Of a stretch of 64,000 nucleotides of DNA, positions 23,469 through 34,520 are shown one piece after another. Under the pieces are notes generated by a model. It had not been told where the DNA came from. It did no database searches and worked only from the letters and a program-made list of their open reading frames with translations. The stretch is from NCBI GenBank assembly GCA_007570785.1, contig ML662449.1, positions 9,229,587 through 9,293,586 on the forward strand. Direction: 5' to 3'. The translations under genes were made by a program, and so were the position numbers. Origin of the DNA: Antilocapra americana. Taxonomy: Eukaryota > Chordata > Mammalia > Artiodactyla > Antilocapridae. Every line of letters begins with the position of its first letter. The first letter of the stretch is position 1.

Positions 23469-23655
23469 ACTTTCCTGGTGGTTCAGTGGTTAAGACTTCA
23501 TGCTTCCACAGTAGTGGGTAAGGGTTTGTTTTCTGGTCAGGGAACAAAGATCCTGCATGTCACACTGCAAAACCTAAAACAAAACAAAATGCCAAACAAA
23601 CAAACAAAACCCAGAAAACAAAAAACACAAAACAGAAATGGAACATTACCAGGAC
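23469..23655 (+). mobile_element. CHR-type tRNA-derived SINE
   Basis: Sense copy. Head GACTTTCCTGGTGGTTCAGT, body GTCAGGGAACAAAGATCCTG, and an A/C-rich (CAAAA)n tail to about 23655. The same family as 8308-8441, in the opposite direction. Confidence 0.8.
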
Positions 23656-25380
23656 CCTAGTAACCCCCTGTTCTTCCTTCTAATGACTCCCCTGTCAACA
23701 AAGGATGACCACAAGTCCACCATTTCTTTCTGTTTTTTTTTTTTTTTAAACAAATGATTGTGAAGAAGTGTAAGGTCACCTCTTCTTTTTCACATGCTCT
23801 CTTTTGAGATGGGAAAGTCAGACCTATTCCAGGACACATTTAATTATGGAAAAATGAAAAGAAAGAAATAAAATCCAGACCAACAAAGCAAAGATTTAAG
23901 TTGGCATCACTATCCGTATAATTGTGATACCGGCAGACACTCAATAAACATATCAGCATTGTTAAAATGATTTATCAGCCAAATAGTTGAATGTAAAATA
24001 TTATCAATACAGGTGTCATCATTGATCTTTCTTGGGTCTCACTGCTGAAGAATGGGGCCGCTAGATGATTTCAACAAACAATCCTTGACAGGAAACCAAA
24101 GGCAACAAGGCACAGGGACAGACAGCTGACAAATGCAGTACAGGGCCATTAAAGCATGTGATGAATTTGCCAGGAAAGTATATATTTGTGCAAGAGGTGA
24201 GCTCATATCTCCCATAAATTTGTCAGCCGTGACACAGTGTTCTCCGGCTTGGCATGAGTAATGCCTTGCTATTTGCTGCCTTTGTCTGGCAAAAGCTCTA
24301 TCAGTCACTCCAGGATTATTTACAAAGAAACGTGTCTATCAGTTACAAGGACATGACTTTGCCGCTAAAAGATAACAAAAGAGGAAATCAGGCAGTGGCC
24401 TCTCCGCGAGGGATGCGTCTTTTCCAGACAAGCTCTGGACTGGAATGAATCAGATGGACGGCAATTGGCTGGGCTGGCCCTGTGCCTGGCATGACCAGCC
24501 TTAGTACATTTATCCACACTGATTAGATTAGAAATTATTAATAGGGGGCTACGGAGTAGAGCAAAAGGTCATTTAGAGTTTAATTCTGTTCTCAGATAAC
24601 TTCATTTCGGCTGATGGGATTGTTATTGTAGGGGTTTTATATGTTTATAGGAAACAATATACTCAATAATGAAGTCTTGCCTCCTTCTGCAAGGTCAGGA
24701 AAGCTATTGTGTAGCTAGATTGAAGTCTTCACAATTGTGTTAATTAAGTAACAGTGATTGGGCTTGGTCTCCTCTTGAAATGCATTTAAGACCCTAAAAG
24801 CTGCTGAGAATGTATTCTTTCAATATAAATATATGGGAAGGCAAGTGCAACCAGAAAGCAGCCTGCGATTGAGTAAACAGAAGAGCTGACACGAAGCTTT
24901 TACTTAAGGCAGCCAGGAGCCTGGCTGGCAGATGTAACTTCTTGCCACATAAATACAAATATCTTGTCAGTTTAGGATTACACCTAACAAGTTCCTTTTT
25001 CTTTACCCAATTCCTGACCAATCTGAAAGATAAAGCCATAGAATTTGATGTTGATGGTACATTATGTCTCATCAGTTATGTTACACCTTCCCAGGCCTGT
25101 CTGTTTGGGGTAGATGATCAGTGCACAGTAATAGCCAGGCCCTTCTCGGATAAAGGACCATTTCCTTGGTCTTGTCTGATAGACCAGGGCCATTAGTCTA
25201 TCCTGGTCTAATAGACCAGGGAGCTAAGATCTGTCCTCTACCGTGAGTCCCCTTTGGGAGTTTATAATCTGAACTTTAAATTTGCTGAAGGTTATTGCAA
25301 TATTGTTTGTTGCAGTAGAGAAGATCCCTTCTGAATAGACAAAAATGATTTTTAAATGATTTTCAATGATTTTAAAAATC
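23656..25380. other. Repeat-free stretch, possible conserved regulatory sequence
   Basis: About 1.7 kb without a nameable repeat except a T-run (23735-23748). 24030-24610 has roughly ten CpG sites, more than similar lengths nearby, and a homeodomain-type AAATTATTAATAG sequence near 24531. The ORFs in both directions are short and domain-free. A conserved non-coding element is plausible but unproven. Confidence 0.35.
25202..25220. repeat. 19-bp palindrome with a third half-site nearby
   Basis: CCTGGTCTA, one base, then TAGACCAGG form a perfect odd palindrome. The same half-site TAGACCAGG also occurs at 25180-25188, so two alternative hairpins are possible. Confidence 0.8.
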
Positions 25381-25699
25381 AAGGTGAGGGTGGGATGTGG
25401 CTGGTGTTGCAAACTTTTTGGTGTCGGAATCCTTTGTTCTTGCAGCTCTCCATGTAGGTCAGGTCACAATGTTCCTGTAAACCTCCAACAAGACAAATGT
25501 TATTCTCTGTTCAACAACTTTTTTATCTCTATGTGAATGGAAAAGTGTTATACCCTTAAAGGTCAGAGCCTTGAGAATGGGCTGTCCTGTATGTTTCAGG
25601 CTATAGGAAACATTCTCAATTTAAAGCAAAAGCAATAGAATACAAGATTAAAGTAAAAGGAACAGATCTAAGGAACCAGATTTATTCTTCCCTATTACA
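25381..25699 (-). mobile_element. Unnamed ruminant LTR, partial
   Basis: Collinear with 52261-52575 (shared phrases GGAATCCTTTGTTCTTGCAG, ATGTTATTCTCTGTTCAACA and GGAAAAGTGTTATACC). Both copies end on the right at TTACA, which on the minus strand is a TGTAA LTR 5' end. This copy lacks the LTR 3' part, including the poly(A)-signal region seen in the other. No retroviral genes nearby. Confidence 0.6.
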
Positions 25700-25804
25700 G
25701 ATTTATAGAAAGAAGTTCATTGTCCTCTTTCTTAAAGACCACAGAAGACACTTGGGTTCTATTTGTAAGCAAACAACTTCCTATCTGACTCCAGATATAG
25801 CAAT

Positions 25805-26036
25805 ATCTGGGCTTCCCAGATGGCACTAGTGGTAAAAAACCTGTGTGTCAATGCAAGAGACATAGAAACACAGGTTGATTCCTGGGTCGGGAAGATCCCC
25901 TGGAGGAGGTCATGGCAAACCACACTAGTATCCTTGCCTGGAAAATCCCAGGGACAGAGGAGCCTGGGGATGGTTACAGTCAATAGGGTCTTATAGGGTT
26001 GGACATGACTAAAGCGACTTAACATGCCTGCACACA
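25805..26036 (+). mobile_element. Bov-tA SINE
   Basis: Sense, full length: head GGGCTTCCCAGATGGCACTA, core CCTTGCCTGGAAAATCCC, tail with ACATGCCTGCACACAC. Confidence 0.9.
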
Positions 26037-26289
26037 CAGGTGCATATAGTGATAACCCATGAAAGGGAACTTTGAAGTAAAAGTTGGTGACTGATCATTG
26101 AGTCTTGTCTTTCCAACTTCCCCATCCATACCCAAGAAAACCACCACCTCAAGACAGAACTTGGTTTTCCCAATAGGGGGATTATAGAATAGAAATGAGA
26201 TTTTCATTAATGTAAGTTTAAAAAAAATACCCCTAAGGCAGTGGATATTGACTAGGAATGGTTTTGTTCCCCAGGGAACAAATAGCAAA

Positions 26290-26455
26290 GCCTGGAGTTA
26301 TTTTGATTGTAACACCTAGGGTGGGTGGTGCTAATGGCATCTAGTGGGTAAGAGGTCAGGGATGCTGCTAAAAACATCCTCTAATGCACAGGATCACACT
26401 AAAAACTAGGAATTATCTAGCCCCAAATGTCAAGTGCCAAGGTTGAGGAATCTTG
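26290..26455. mobile_element. Ancient DNA-transposon-like repeat, family unassigned
   Basis: Phrases GCATCTAGTGGGTAAGAGGT, AGGGATGCTGCTAAAAACAT and GTGCCAAGGTTGAGGAATC resemble an old dispersed mammalian repeat that I know by sequence but cannot name securely. Confidence 0.4.
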
Positions 26456-27918
26456 CTCAAAAGAACCTTTAGACTCAATGAAGAATGAGGAGTTGGGAGA
26501 GATTACTCTGTCTAGGGAATGAGGTACCAGAACTGTTTAGTGAAAGTTTATAAATGACATTATAAATAGATAACATATTAGGATTCCAAAAAATAAAAGA
26601 TTTCTTTTAAAGCCACTCATTTCAATTAAAACTTGGGAGCTAGAAAAAAGTCCTCTTGATTTTCATTGTTCTAAGATGGTCCACATGAGTTATTTGATGT
26701 GGAGTAATGTCAAGATGCAGAATCTTTGAAGGAAAAATGCAAAAGCAGCTGACATACTGGACAAAAGGTTGAGCTGAGATCCTGAACATCTAAAATCTAC
26801 CCTGCCATCAATTAAACCTGAGCCTGGGCGAGTGATTCAACCCATCTGGGCCAGAGTTGCTATTTCTGGCCAGACACTGAGACTGAACAGCTTGACGTCA
26901 TTCCTCAGCTATTCCTTCTCCTCCAGACATGGACAGAGCCAACACAGATACTCGCCTTAGTTTCCCAGCTCACAGTCCTGTTGGCCTGGCTCACTTAAGT
27001 CCTTGTTATTTCACATCTGGGCAGTTGCAATTATTTCCTAGGTGATGTTCTCCCCTCAAATGTGCCCCACAAAGTGCTGCAATCTTATCTGTCTAAACCA
27101 TTACTTTGTTTACATTACTCCTCTCAAATATCTGTACGACAACCAGTCCCTTTCTGATCTGCTCAAGGATGGTTTTCTGTACGAGACTTAGGCACTTTCC
27201 CTTCTTGGATCATTGCTGTCCCCATCATGTGACTGTACTTAATGCCTTCTTCATGATGGAATGCACTAGATCAAGTTTTCCTGCTGAGCTTTGTTCAGAA
27301 GGACGCTTCTGTCTGCTGTATTTGTTCCCTATTGATATCTCTCAACTTTCCTTCAAATCTAAAGTCTCATGGTCTCTCAGAACCTTTGCTAAGATCTCCA
27401 TATTTCTGTCCTCTAAGCTTTTAAGGACCTATTATTTGCACAATGTATGTGATACTGAACATATTTTGCTATCTAGCTATCAGGCTAAATAATCTTCTTC
27501 TCTCATTGATATCATTGACTCCTGAATGATCCAAGGGAAAAGAGACACAGGCTATCACAGTGAAGTTAGGCTTTATGTGGGATTCCATGGGAAAAGATGT
27601 TTTGCACCATCCTCTGGTCAGTACATATTCATGACTGGATTAAATTAAGACACTCTGAGAGATAAAGGCATACTCATATATATTAAAAAATATTAAGTCT
27701 TTCTGGTTAGGCTGTAATCTCATCATGACAGTCATAATGATCAAACCCTTTGTGTCTTCTGAGCTTTGTGTCATAGAAAGTGTCTAAAGAATGATTATAT
27801 GTCCAATTTTATGCATGCTTTTCTATGTAAAAACTATAGTATAGTGAAATAAAAGTAGTATTCAGGCTTGGGAGGCTTTTGGTTACTACAGGAAAAACTG
27901 CATTAAAAAATGTAAAAT
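26456..27918. other. Unassigned sequence; possible MIR trace
   Basis: 26760-26880 faintly resembles a sense MIR (GAGCCTGGGCGAGTGATTCA). The plus-strand ORF at 27106-27492 starts at TTG and shows no domain, so no gene is called. Confidence 0.35.
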
Positions 27919-27947
27919 GTGTGCACACACGCATGCGCACACACACA

Positions 27948-27992
<45 letters not shown>
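27919..27992. repeat. Compound (CA)n(TA)n microsatellite
   Basis: Imperfect CA repeat passing into about 20 perfect TA units. The long TA tract is likely to be length-variable and easily unwound. Confidence 0.95.
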
Positions 27993-27994
<2 letters not shown>

Positions 27995-28606
27995 AAGAGA
28001 AACATCTCTGTTTAAATATATGTCTCTTGTACTCCAAGAATAAAAGTTTTTATGAGTCTCAGTAGCTCTTGTTGTCCATTCCAAAGATAATGGAGTCCAA
28101 TGGGTTCCTAAACATAAATGAAATTCTCAGATTTTGTCATGGAATTGAAGAGCATTGCTGAAGTTGCTTAGTATTTCTTTTTTTAAACAGGCTAACTGTA
28201 ATATAGATACAGCATGTAGTAGCATGACCACACATGCATCAAAGTATTCTTTTTGTCATTTTTTTCTTTCAACTTAAGCATACTTGGGTAAGGTGCTAGA
28301 AGCTTTTACTGATGCAGTTATCTGCCTTACTTCACTCGCAAAAGTTCATTTGCTCTTACCTCATTTGTAGGTACCCTGAGTTTTATCCTTTATGCATAAA
28401 AAGGACAGCATCTTTGTCTGTATACTGCAAAATTCAGTTTAGGGTTTTCAAGTCTCAGCTGTGACAGTTTTTGAAAAAGGGATTTGCTACAGTGAGATAT
28501 GTTGCTTCATTGTTACCTGACAGTTTACTTTTTAATCAATGAATTTGCTGATGTTATTCCCCTCAAACTAGAATGCTCACCTGCTAAAAGAACAACACAG
28601 ATTAAT
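27993..28606. other. Unassigned sequence
   Basis: AT-rich, no gene or named repeat. Confidence 0.35.
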
Positions 28607-28790
28607 GCAGTGGTTCTCAGAGTGTGGTCCCCAGACCAGGAACATCAGCATCATCTGAGAACTTGTTAGAAAGGCAAATTTCTAGGTCTCATTGAATCAA
28701 GAGCTTTGGGGTTGTGGTCAGCCGAATAGGTTTTAATAACCCACTGGGGAATCTTGATACTAGAAAAAGTTTGGAAACTATTGACTTGGT
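28607..28790. mobile_element. MER20-like hAT-Charlie MITE
   Basis: Starts AGTGGTTCTCAGAGTGTGGT and follows the MER20 pattern (ATCAGCATCATCTGAGAACT, ACTTGTTAGAAAGGCAAATT), ending AAGTTTGGAAACTATTG, an imperfect inverted repeat of the start. Confidence 0.65.
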
Positions 28791-28794
28791 TGTC

Positions 28795-29020
28795 AATATT
28801 AATAATATGAGCTCTGGGCCATACTGCCTGATTTCAAATATTTAACCTTCAAGTCATGTACCCTTCCATTGCCTCAGTTTTTTCAACAATGAATGAGATA
28901 ATCCTAGTATCAACCATCATTCATATATTGTTGGTAACATTAAATTGATAAAGTGAATGTGAAAAGTTTAGCAAGAACTGGCACCAAAGGTGCACTTCAT
29001 ATATTTTGGCTATTATTGTT
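28795..29020 (+). mobile_element. MIR SINE
   Basis: Sense MIR: GAGCTCTGGGCCATACTGCC head region, TGCCTCAGTTTTTTCAACAA core and AGTTTAGCAAGAACTGGCAC 3' part. Confidence 0.6.
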
Positions 29021-30147
29021 CACATTTTCCCATTCTCTGATCTTAGAGAGCCTCTTCCTCTTCGTCATCTTTCCAAGCCCTGGATAAGCCAGAGGGTTCT
29101 TCTCTCTTAAATATCCCTTCCACCTCTCTTCACCTCTTTGAATGTTGCCACATTAAGGGTGAGAGAAGCATTCATTTTTCTGTTGTCTGAGTTTCTGTTC
29201 ACAAAATAATTTTTTTTCCCTGAAGAACTAGAACTAATCATGAGGACACATACAGACAGAGTACAACACATTTTAATTTTCTCTTAGATATGGTTTCTAT
29301 TTTAACTATAATATAATTCTCTTATGGTCCACCTGATTTTTTTTCAAGCCTTGAGAATGTGAACTGGTACTTATTTTTATGGCTGATATAATTGATATGT
29401 GGATGGATGGGAGTGTGTTTTCACCTTGTCTTCAGTGATGGATCATTCTTGTTTGTTCTAGAGGCTTCTGGACTTGTTATCCTGTGTCATTTCTAACTGG
29501 TGCCACTTTTTGACAAATGATAGCAGCAAGGCGTGGTGTGCTACCTCCAGTTCTTATTTTCCCTGAGTGTTTGGATGTAATAATTTTAGAGACGGCCACA
29601 TGGCTAATGAGTCTTGCCCTCAGGAGCTCAGCACAGAAGCAGCCCTCACTAGCCTATCAGAGCCCTCTTTGAAAATGTTGGAAGATGTGAGAGAGCAAGA
29701 CAAATGGACATTTATGTATCATATTCTTGGAGAATTGAATAGAGGATTTATGGTGTTCCCTGACTTGACACACTTTACACTTGTCATGCTGGCACATTGC
29801 ATTATATTCTGCTGCCCACAGGGCTTTTGATGATGTTTCAGAAACAAGTAATAGATGTCTCTGTGCTATATCCATACATTTGCAGAGAAAGATCCAATAT
29901 GAAAAAGAAAGGTACAGTAGAAACCATCCCCATCAACTGAACACAAAGGCCTACCTCTGCTCTCTAGCATCTTATTAGTCCCAATTCCCTACCTAGACAT
30001 ATATATATATAACCTTCTCCAACTAGAGATAGTCCACCTGAAATACAATGTAACCCACAATTTTCCCTATTTCATATGCATATTTGGGGTATAACAATTG
30101 ATGATGACTCTTATGGCAGCTACAGTGCAATATAGAAGAATTCAGTG
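29021..30147. other. Unassigned sequence, no gene seen
   Basis: About 1.1 kb. 29540-29980 is repeat-free and contains overlapping ORFs on both strands without domains. A short (TA)n lies at 30001-30011. Confidence 0.35.
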
Positions 30148-30373
30148 CATCAAACTATTATATGTAGAGTGAATAAACAACATTCTATATATGAGGTCCC
30201 ACTGTATAGTGCAGGGAACTGTATTCAATATCTTGTGATAAAACATAATGGAAAAGAATATTAAAAAACAAATGTATATATATATATATGTATAACTGAA
30301 TCGGTTTGCTGTACAGTAGAAATTAACACAATATTATAAATCAGCTATACTTCAGTAAAACAAATTTAAAGAA
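30148..30373 (+). mobile_element. Artiodactyl L1 3' end with target duplication
   Basis: Sense L1 3' terminus: GTGCAGGGAACTGTATTCAA, a TATATA tract, GTATAACTGAATCGGTTTGC and the terminal CAGCTATACTTCAGTAAAAC. A 12-base direct repeat (11 of 12 matching) lies at 30136-30147 and 30374-30385. The (TA)n tract is part of this L1 type. Confidence 0.75.
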
Positions 30374-30385
30374 AAGAATCCAGTG

Positions 30386-30974
30386 TGCTGAATTAAGTAT
30401 CAAGAACTCTTGATTTTAATCCTGAGTTGGCTGTGGGCATGACATGGGTGTGCTCAAATGAACTTTATATGGCAATATCACAGTTTTCTTCTTTTTTTAT
30501 CAATCCTATGGGCACAAGATTTCCTGACAGCCTACCTCTCAGAAGGAATACATGAGAATTCATTTTGAAAGGTGTGTAGAAGTGAGAGAAAGCCACTTAT
30601 GTGCCTCTTGATGAGGCAATTGGAATATAAATGTGTTTGCCCTTGGTTTTGCAGGAAGGAAAACAAAGTCCTTAAAAGGGTGAGTGAGTTTTTTCCAAGG
30701 ACCACTGTAAGTGATAGATAGAGAAGGTCCAGATTTCTATTTTCTGCTCCTTAGATGAAGTGCCCTGAGATTACTACCCACACTCCATGTTCAAAGGGCC
30801 ACTTCAGGCCTGGGCACTGAGGAACCAGCAATAGCTACACTGTTTTTGAAATTAAAGGCCTTTTATCCACCTTTCAGATGGAATTCTGTAGTAATCCTTG
30901 ATGGAGAAGTACTCCAAATAATGGCCTTTCTCTAATTTCTCACTAGTCAGGTGAGAGACTCATTTTTATTCAGA
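30386..30974. other. Unassigned sequence
   Basis: No gene or named repeat. Confidence 0.35.
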
Positions 30975-30980
30975 AGAAGT

Positions 30981-31829
30981 TTTTTTTTTTTTTTAAACAT
31001 TTTTTTTTTATTAGTTTTGCCAAACAATGACATGATATCACCATGGGTTTACATATGCTCCCCCTCCAGAACCCCCCTCCCTCCTCCCTCCCCCCGGGAA
31101 ATCTCGTTGCACCAGTCCCAAGCATCAATCCTGGGCCGGCTATTGCTTAGACATATGATAATTAACATGTTTCAATGCCATTCTCCCATATCATCCCACC
31201 CTTTCCCTCATCCACAGAGGCCCTGAGTCTATTCTATACATCTGCATTCCTTTTGCTGTCTCGCATGCTGGGTTCTCGTTACCGTCTTTCTAAATTCCAT
31301 ATATGTGCGTTAATATACTGTATTGTTGTTTTTGCTTCTGGCTTACTTCACTCTGGATAATGGGCTCCAGTTTCGTCCATCTGAGTAGAACTGATTCAAA
31401 TGAATTTTTCCTTAATGCTGAATAATATTCCATTGTGTATATGTACCACAGCTTTCTTATCCATTCGTCAGTTGATGGGCATCTAGGTTGGTTCCATGTC
31501 CTGGCTATTGTAAATAAAGCAGCGATGAACACTGGGGTACACGTGGCTCTTTCAATTCTGGTTTCCTCGGTGTATAGGCCCAACAGTGGGATCGCTGGGC
31601 CACATGGCAGGACCATTTGCAGCCCTTCAAGGAACCTCCACACTGCTCTCCATAGAAGCCGCACCAGTTTGCAATCCCACCAACAGTGTAAGAGTGTTCC
31701 CTCCTCTCCACATCCTCTCCAGCATTTACTACTTGTGGATCCTCGGATTGCAGCCATTCTGAGTGGTGTGAAGTGATATCTCATTGTGGCCCCAACCCGC
31801 ATTTCTCCGATAATGAGTGATGCCGAGCA
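30981..31829 (-). mobile_element. Young L1 3' end, 5' truncated
   Basis: Antisense L1 with T-runs at 30980-31008 (its poly(A) tail), the C-rich strand of the 3' UTR, and an open ORF2 C-terminus. It breaks off near 31829. A short direct repeat AGAAGTTTT at 30975-30983 and 31829-31837 may be the target duplication, though the T-run makes the left copy uncertain. Confidence 0.9.
31290..31802 (-). pseudogene. L1 ORF2 C-terminal fragment
   Basis: The minus-strand frame is open for 170 codons from the ATG at 31802 and remains open a little upstream to the break. It covers the segment before the Cys-rich region (RVGATMRYHFTPLRMAAI), the [18 protein letters not shown] motif and the C-terminal [20 protein letters not shown], ending YGI. 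It aligns closely with the fragment at 2-430. No nuclease or RT domain remains, so it cannot encode a working protein. Confidence 0.88.
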
Positions 31830-32018
31830 GAAGTTTTAATTGGTTGTTTCTTGAACAACTGAGTTAGTGAACTGAGATTCTTACTGGATTCATGTAAGTA
31901 AAGAGCACTGTATGTTTACTACTTTCTGTGAAATCAGGATTTCCTGTTTGGTGTTTGTAGCTCTTTATCTTATGGGTCCCATTTTTCCATTAGAATGTCT
32001 TGAAGAGCAGAGACTTAG

Positions 32019-32298
32019 AGGGAACTAAGATGGTGGAGGAATAGGACGGGGAGAACACTCTCTCCCCAATAAATATACCAAAAGAACTTTTTAAGGCTGA
32101 GCAAACTCTATAAAACAGGATCTGAATGCTGGCAGAGGACATCGGGCATCTGGAGGGGCGACCCATTGCCGACGTGAGGAGGTAGGACAAAAGAAAGAAA
32201 AAAAATAAAAAAAAAAAAGTAAAGGGAGAGACAAAGAGCTGGGGACCGGTTCCATCCTGGAAGGGGAGTCTGGAATAAAGAGGAAAAAAAAAAAAAAA
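32019..32298 (+). mobile_element. L1 5'-UTR-only insertion with poly(A) tail
   Basis: Begins with what I recognise as the bovine L1 5' end (GGGAACTAAGATGGTGGAGG then AATAGGACGGGG), including an AAGATGG YY1-type motif a few bases in, as at L1 transcription starts. About 265 bases later, just after AATAAA (32274-32279), it passes into a 15-base A-run. A perfect 16-base direct repeat, AAGAGCAGAGACTTAG, lies at 32003-32018 and 32297-32312. So a short transcript from the L1 promoter appears to have been polyadenylated and inserted by L1 machinery. The minus-strand ORF across it is spurious. Confidence 0.7.
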
Positions 32299-32312
32299 GA
32301 GCAGAGACTTAG

Positions 32313-32537
32313 GTTTTTGTTTTTTTGTCATATTCTTAAATCTCCTAGGATTATTAGATATAAGCTTATTAACTTCAAGCTAACAGCTTGAAAACATCTG
32401 TAATAAAAGGAAGTGAAAAATCTCTAAGCCAATGGTGTTTTGTTTCATCTCATTTGGATCCCTTTAAGACATTATCTGTTAGAACTGCCTGTATATATTC
32501 CCTATTTTCAATTTTCTTGTTTCCACTTAAGGTTTTT
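32313..32537. other. Unassigned sequence
   Basis: Follows the right target duplication; nothing recognised. Confidence 0.35.
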
Positions 32538-32845
32538 GAAAGTGAAATTCGCTCAATCGTGTCCAACTCTTTGTGACTCCATGGACTATAAATTCTCCAG
32601 GCCAGAATACCAGAATGGGTAGCTGTTCCCTTCTCCAGCAGCTCTTCCCAACCCAGGGGTGCAACCCAGGTCTCCCATATTGCAGGCAGAGTCTTGTGTG
32701 CAGGCTGAGCCACAAGGGAAGCCCAAGAGTACTGGAGTGGGTAGCCTCTCCCTTCTCCAGCAGATCTTCCCAATTCAAGAATCAAACAGGAGTCTCCTGC
32801 ATTGCAGGCAGATTCTTTACCAACCGAGCTACCAGGGAAGCCTAA
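32538..32845 (-). mobile_element. Dimeric Bov-tA SINE
   Basis: Antisense. A complete unit (32538-32725) adjoins a head-side partial unit (about 32726-32845), with two tRNA-like heads reading AGCCACAAGGGAAGCCC and AGCTACCAGGGAAGCC. The same dimer arrangement as 14721-15062. Confidence 0.88.
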
Positions 32846-33264
32846 AGTTTTGTGAAGGGCTCCCTAAATGTCTTGTGAGCCCTCCTATTGAACCCAGGGC
32901 TGCTGAAGTTGCTGACAGCTTTGCCTTTTTGTGATGTGCCTGTGAACAGGCAATCTACTCTCTTTCTTTCCTGTGTCACAGAAGTAACACCAGCTTCCTC
33001 AGTGCCCTTCTTGAAAGGATCTTGATTCAAAGGGAAAACTCCAAAGCACATACTAAAGAAACAGCATACGAAGCAGTGGTGGTGAATACAGGATTGTAAA
33101 TTTCTAGTCCCAATGACATCTAAGTCTCAGTCAAGTACGCACTCTGGTTAACATTTGTGTCAGTAAGTTACACTGTTGAGTTCATGAGAAGGGTACACTT
33201 TAAGAGCCTGACATAGGTCTGTGTAAATAAAATGATTTGATTTTTGTATGCACTGCAATGCCTT
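32846..33264. other. Unassigned sequence
   Basis: No gene or named repeat. Confidence 0.35.
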
Positions 33265-33740
33265 TGCGTTACTTCCTATTGCTGTGTAACAGACTATGCC
33301 AAAGTTTAGCAGTGTAAAACAACACACGTGTATTATCTCAGTTTCCCCAGTTCCAGAATCCAGGCATGGCTTAGCTGGATCTTCTACTTCAATGGCTCTT
33401 ACAAGGTTACAATCAAGATGTTAACTCAGGGACTGCATTCTCATCTGAAGCCTGAACAAATGAAGGAACTACTTCCATGTTTGGTGGTAAGATTCAGTTA
33501 CTCTCAGGGAACTGAACTGAAAGCCACCCTCAGTCTCTTGCTATGTGGGCCTCTGCAACATGGCAATTTGTTTCATCAAAACAGGCAAGCTTGGTAGGCA
33601 GTAAAAAGAATTTGCCAGCAATATGGGAGTCACAGTCACAGAAGGGCTTCAAAGAGCCTCTCTTCTGAATATCTGGTTTAACAATTCTGATATCTAGCTT
33701 GCAAGGGAAACAGCTACAGAGTGTAAAAAAAAAAAAAGAG
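33265..33740 (-). mobile_element. Ancient MaLR/ERVL-type LTR
   Basis: Left edge CCTATTGCTGTGTAACAGAC and GTGTAAAACAACACACG correspond to the LTR end seen at 11044 in the same orientation; the body includes CCAGGCATGGCTTAGCTGGA and TATGTGGGCCTCTGCAACAT. An A-run lies at 33726-33738. Solo LTR, subfamily unassigned. Confidence 0.45.
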
Positions 33741-33829
33741 TTACAGGGAATGAAAAGAAAATCAGCTAACATATCTAAACATTAGTCCACGTTATATTGG
33801 AATTACCTGTTTAAGATTCTTTCTTGATA

Positions 33830-33910
33830 TATTTTAAGTGCCTTGTGGGTAGGAACTGAGCCTTATTCATCTTTGTAACATCAGCATTTGGTGCATTACC
33901 TGATCCACAG
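33830..33910 (+). mobile_element. L2 LINE 3' end fragment
   Basis: GTGCCTTGTGGGTAGGAACTG and the following CTTATTCATCTTTGTAACAT fit the L2 3' end in sense direction. Small and diverged. Confidence 0.45.
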
Positions 33911-33994
33911 AGATGAACTGTTTGAACTTAACCAAGGGCAGTTCAAAACTCCATTTTTTATTCTTTTTTTCCCTAGCAAGAAAAGGCCATATGT

Positions 33995-34250
33995 ATATGA
34001 AGCATGAACTCCAAACACAGACAACCTGGATTAAAATTCTGCTTCTGCCCACTGTTAGCTGTTTGCTCTTAATCAAGTTATTTATTCTCTTCCAGCCCCA
34101 CATTCTTTACCTGTAAAACAGGAATATGCATGATGATTTGGTGTCTCCGTTATGGTTGTTGTACAATTAACTGATATGTAAATGATACACAAAGGGTTAG
34201 GCTAGTTCTTGGTACAGATGGTATTTAAGTATTAGCTGTGATTATTCTCT
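33995..34250 (+). mobile_element. MIR SINE
   Basis: Sense MIR: AGACAACCTGGATTAAAATTC, TTAATCAAGTTATTTATTCTC and TTACCTGTAAAACAGGAATA are recognisable positions of the family. Confidence 0.6.
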
Positions 34251-34520
34251 CTGCTTAGAACTCCCCTATTGTTGTCCACTTGGTTGAATTCTGTTTCCCT
34301 CTCTTCTTCAGGTGTCCTTTGGGAACTCTTTCCTCTAGGTTGAGTACTGCTCCTGTATGATTCCTTTCTTGGCTGTGCATTCTTCAGCCTTTTGTAAGAT
34401 ACATTTGATTATATTATAAAGGGGATAGTTCTACATCTCCTTTGGATTGGCCTAGATCTTATTATTCATCTTTATATGCCCAACATCAATCACAGTGCCT
34501 GGTGGATAGCAGATACCAAA
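34251..34520 (+). mobile_element. L2 LINE 3' end fragment
   Basis: Ends with CACAGTGCCTGGTGGATAGC and CCAAATAAATGTCATT, the usual L2 3' terminus; the upstream part is weakly L2-like. Confidence 0.5.

Noticed and set aside
23143..23547. 134-codon minus-strand ORF
   Set aside because: It runs through a BovB tail and a CHR SINE, so it is a composite of repeat sequence.
27106..27492. 128-codon plus-strand ORF
   Set aside because: It starts with TTG rather than ATG, is domain-free and low in complexity; chance ORF.
31990..32331. 113-codon minus-strand ORF with Phe-rich runs
   Set aside because: The Phe runs are antisense poly(A); it is the reverse reading of the L1 5'-UTR insertion.
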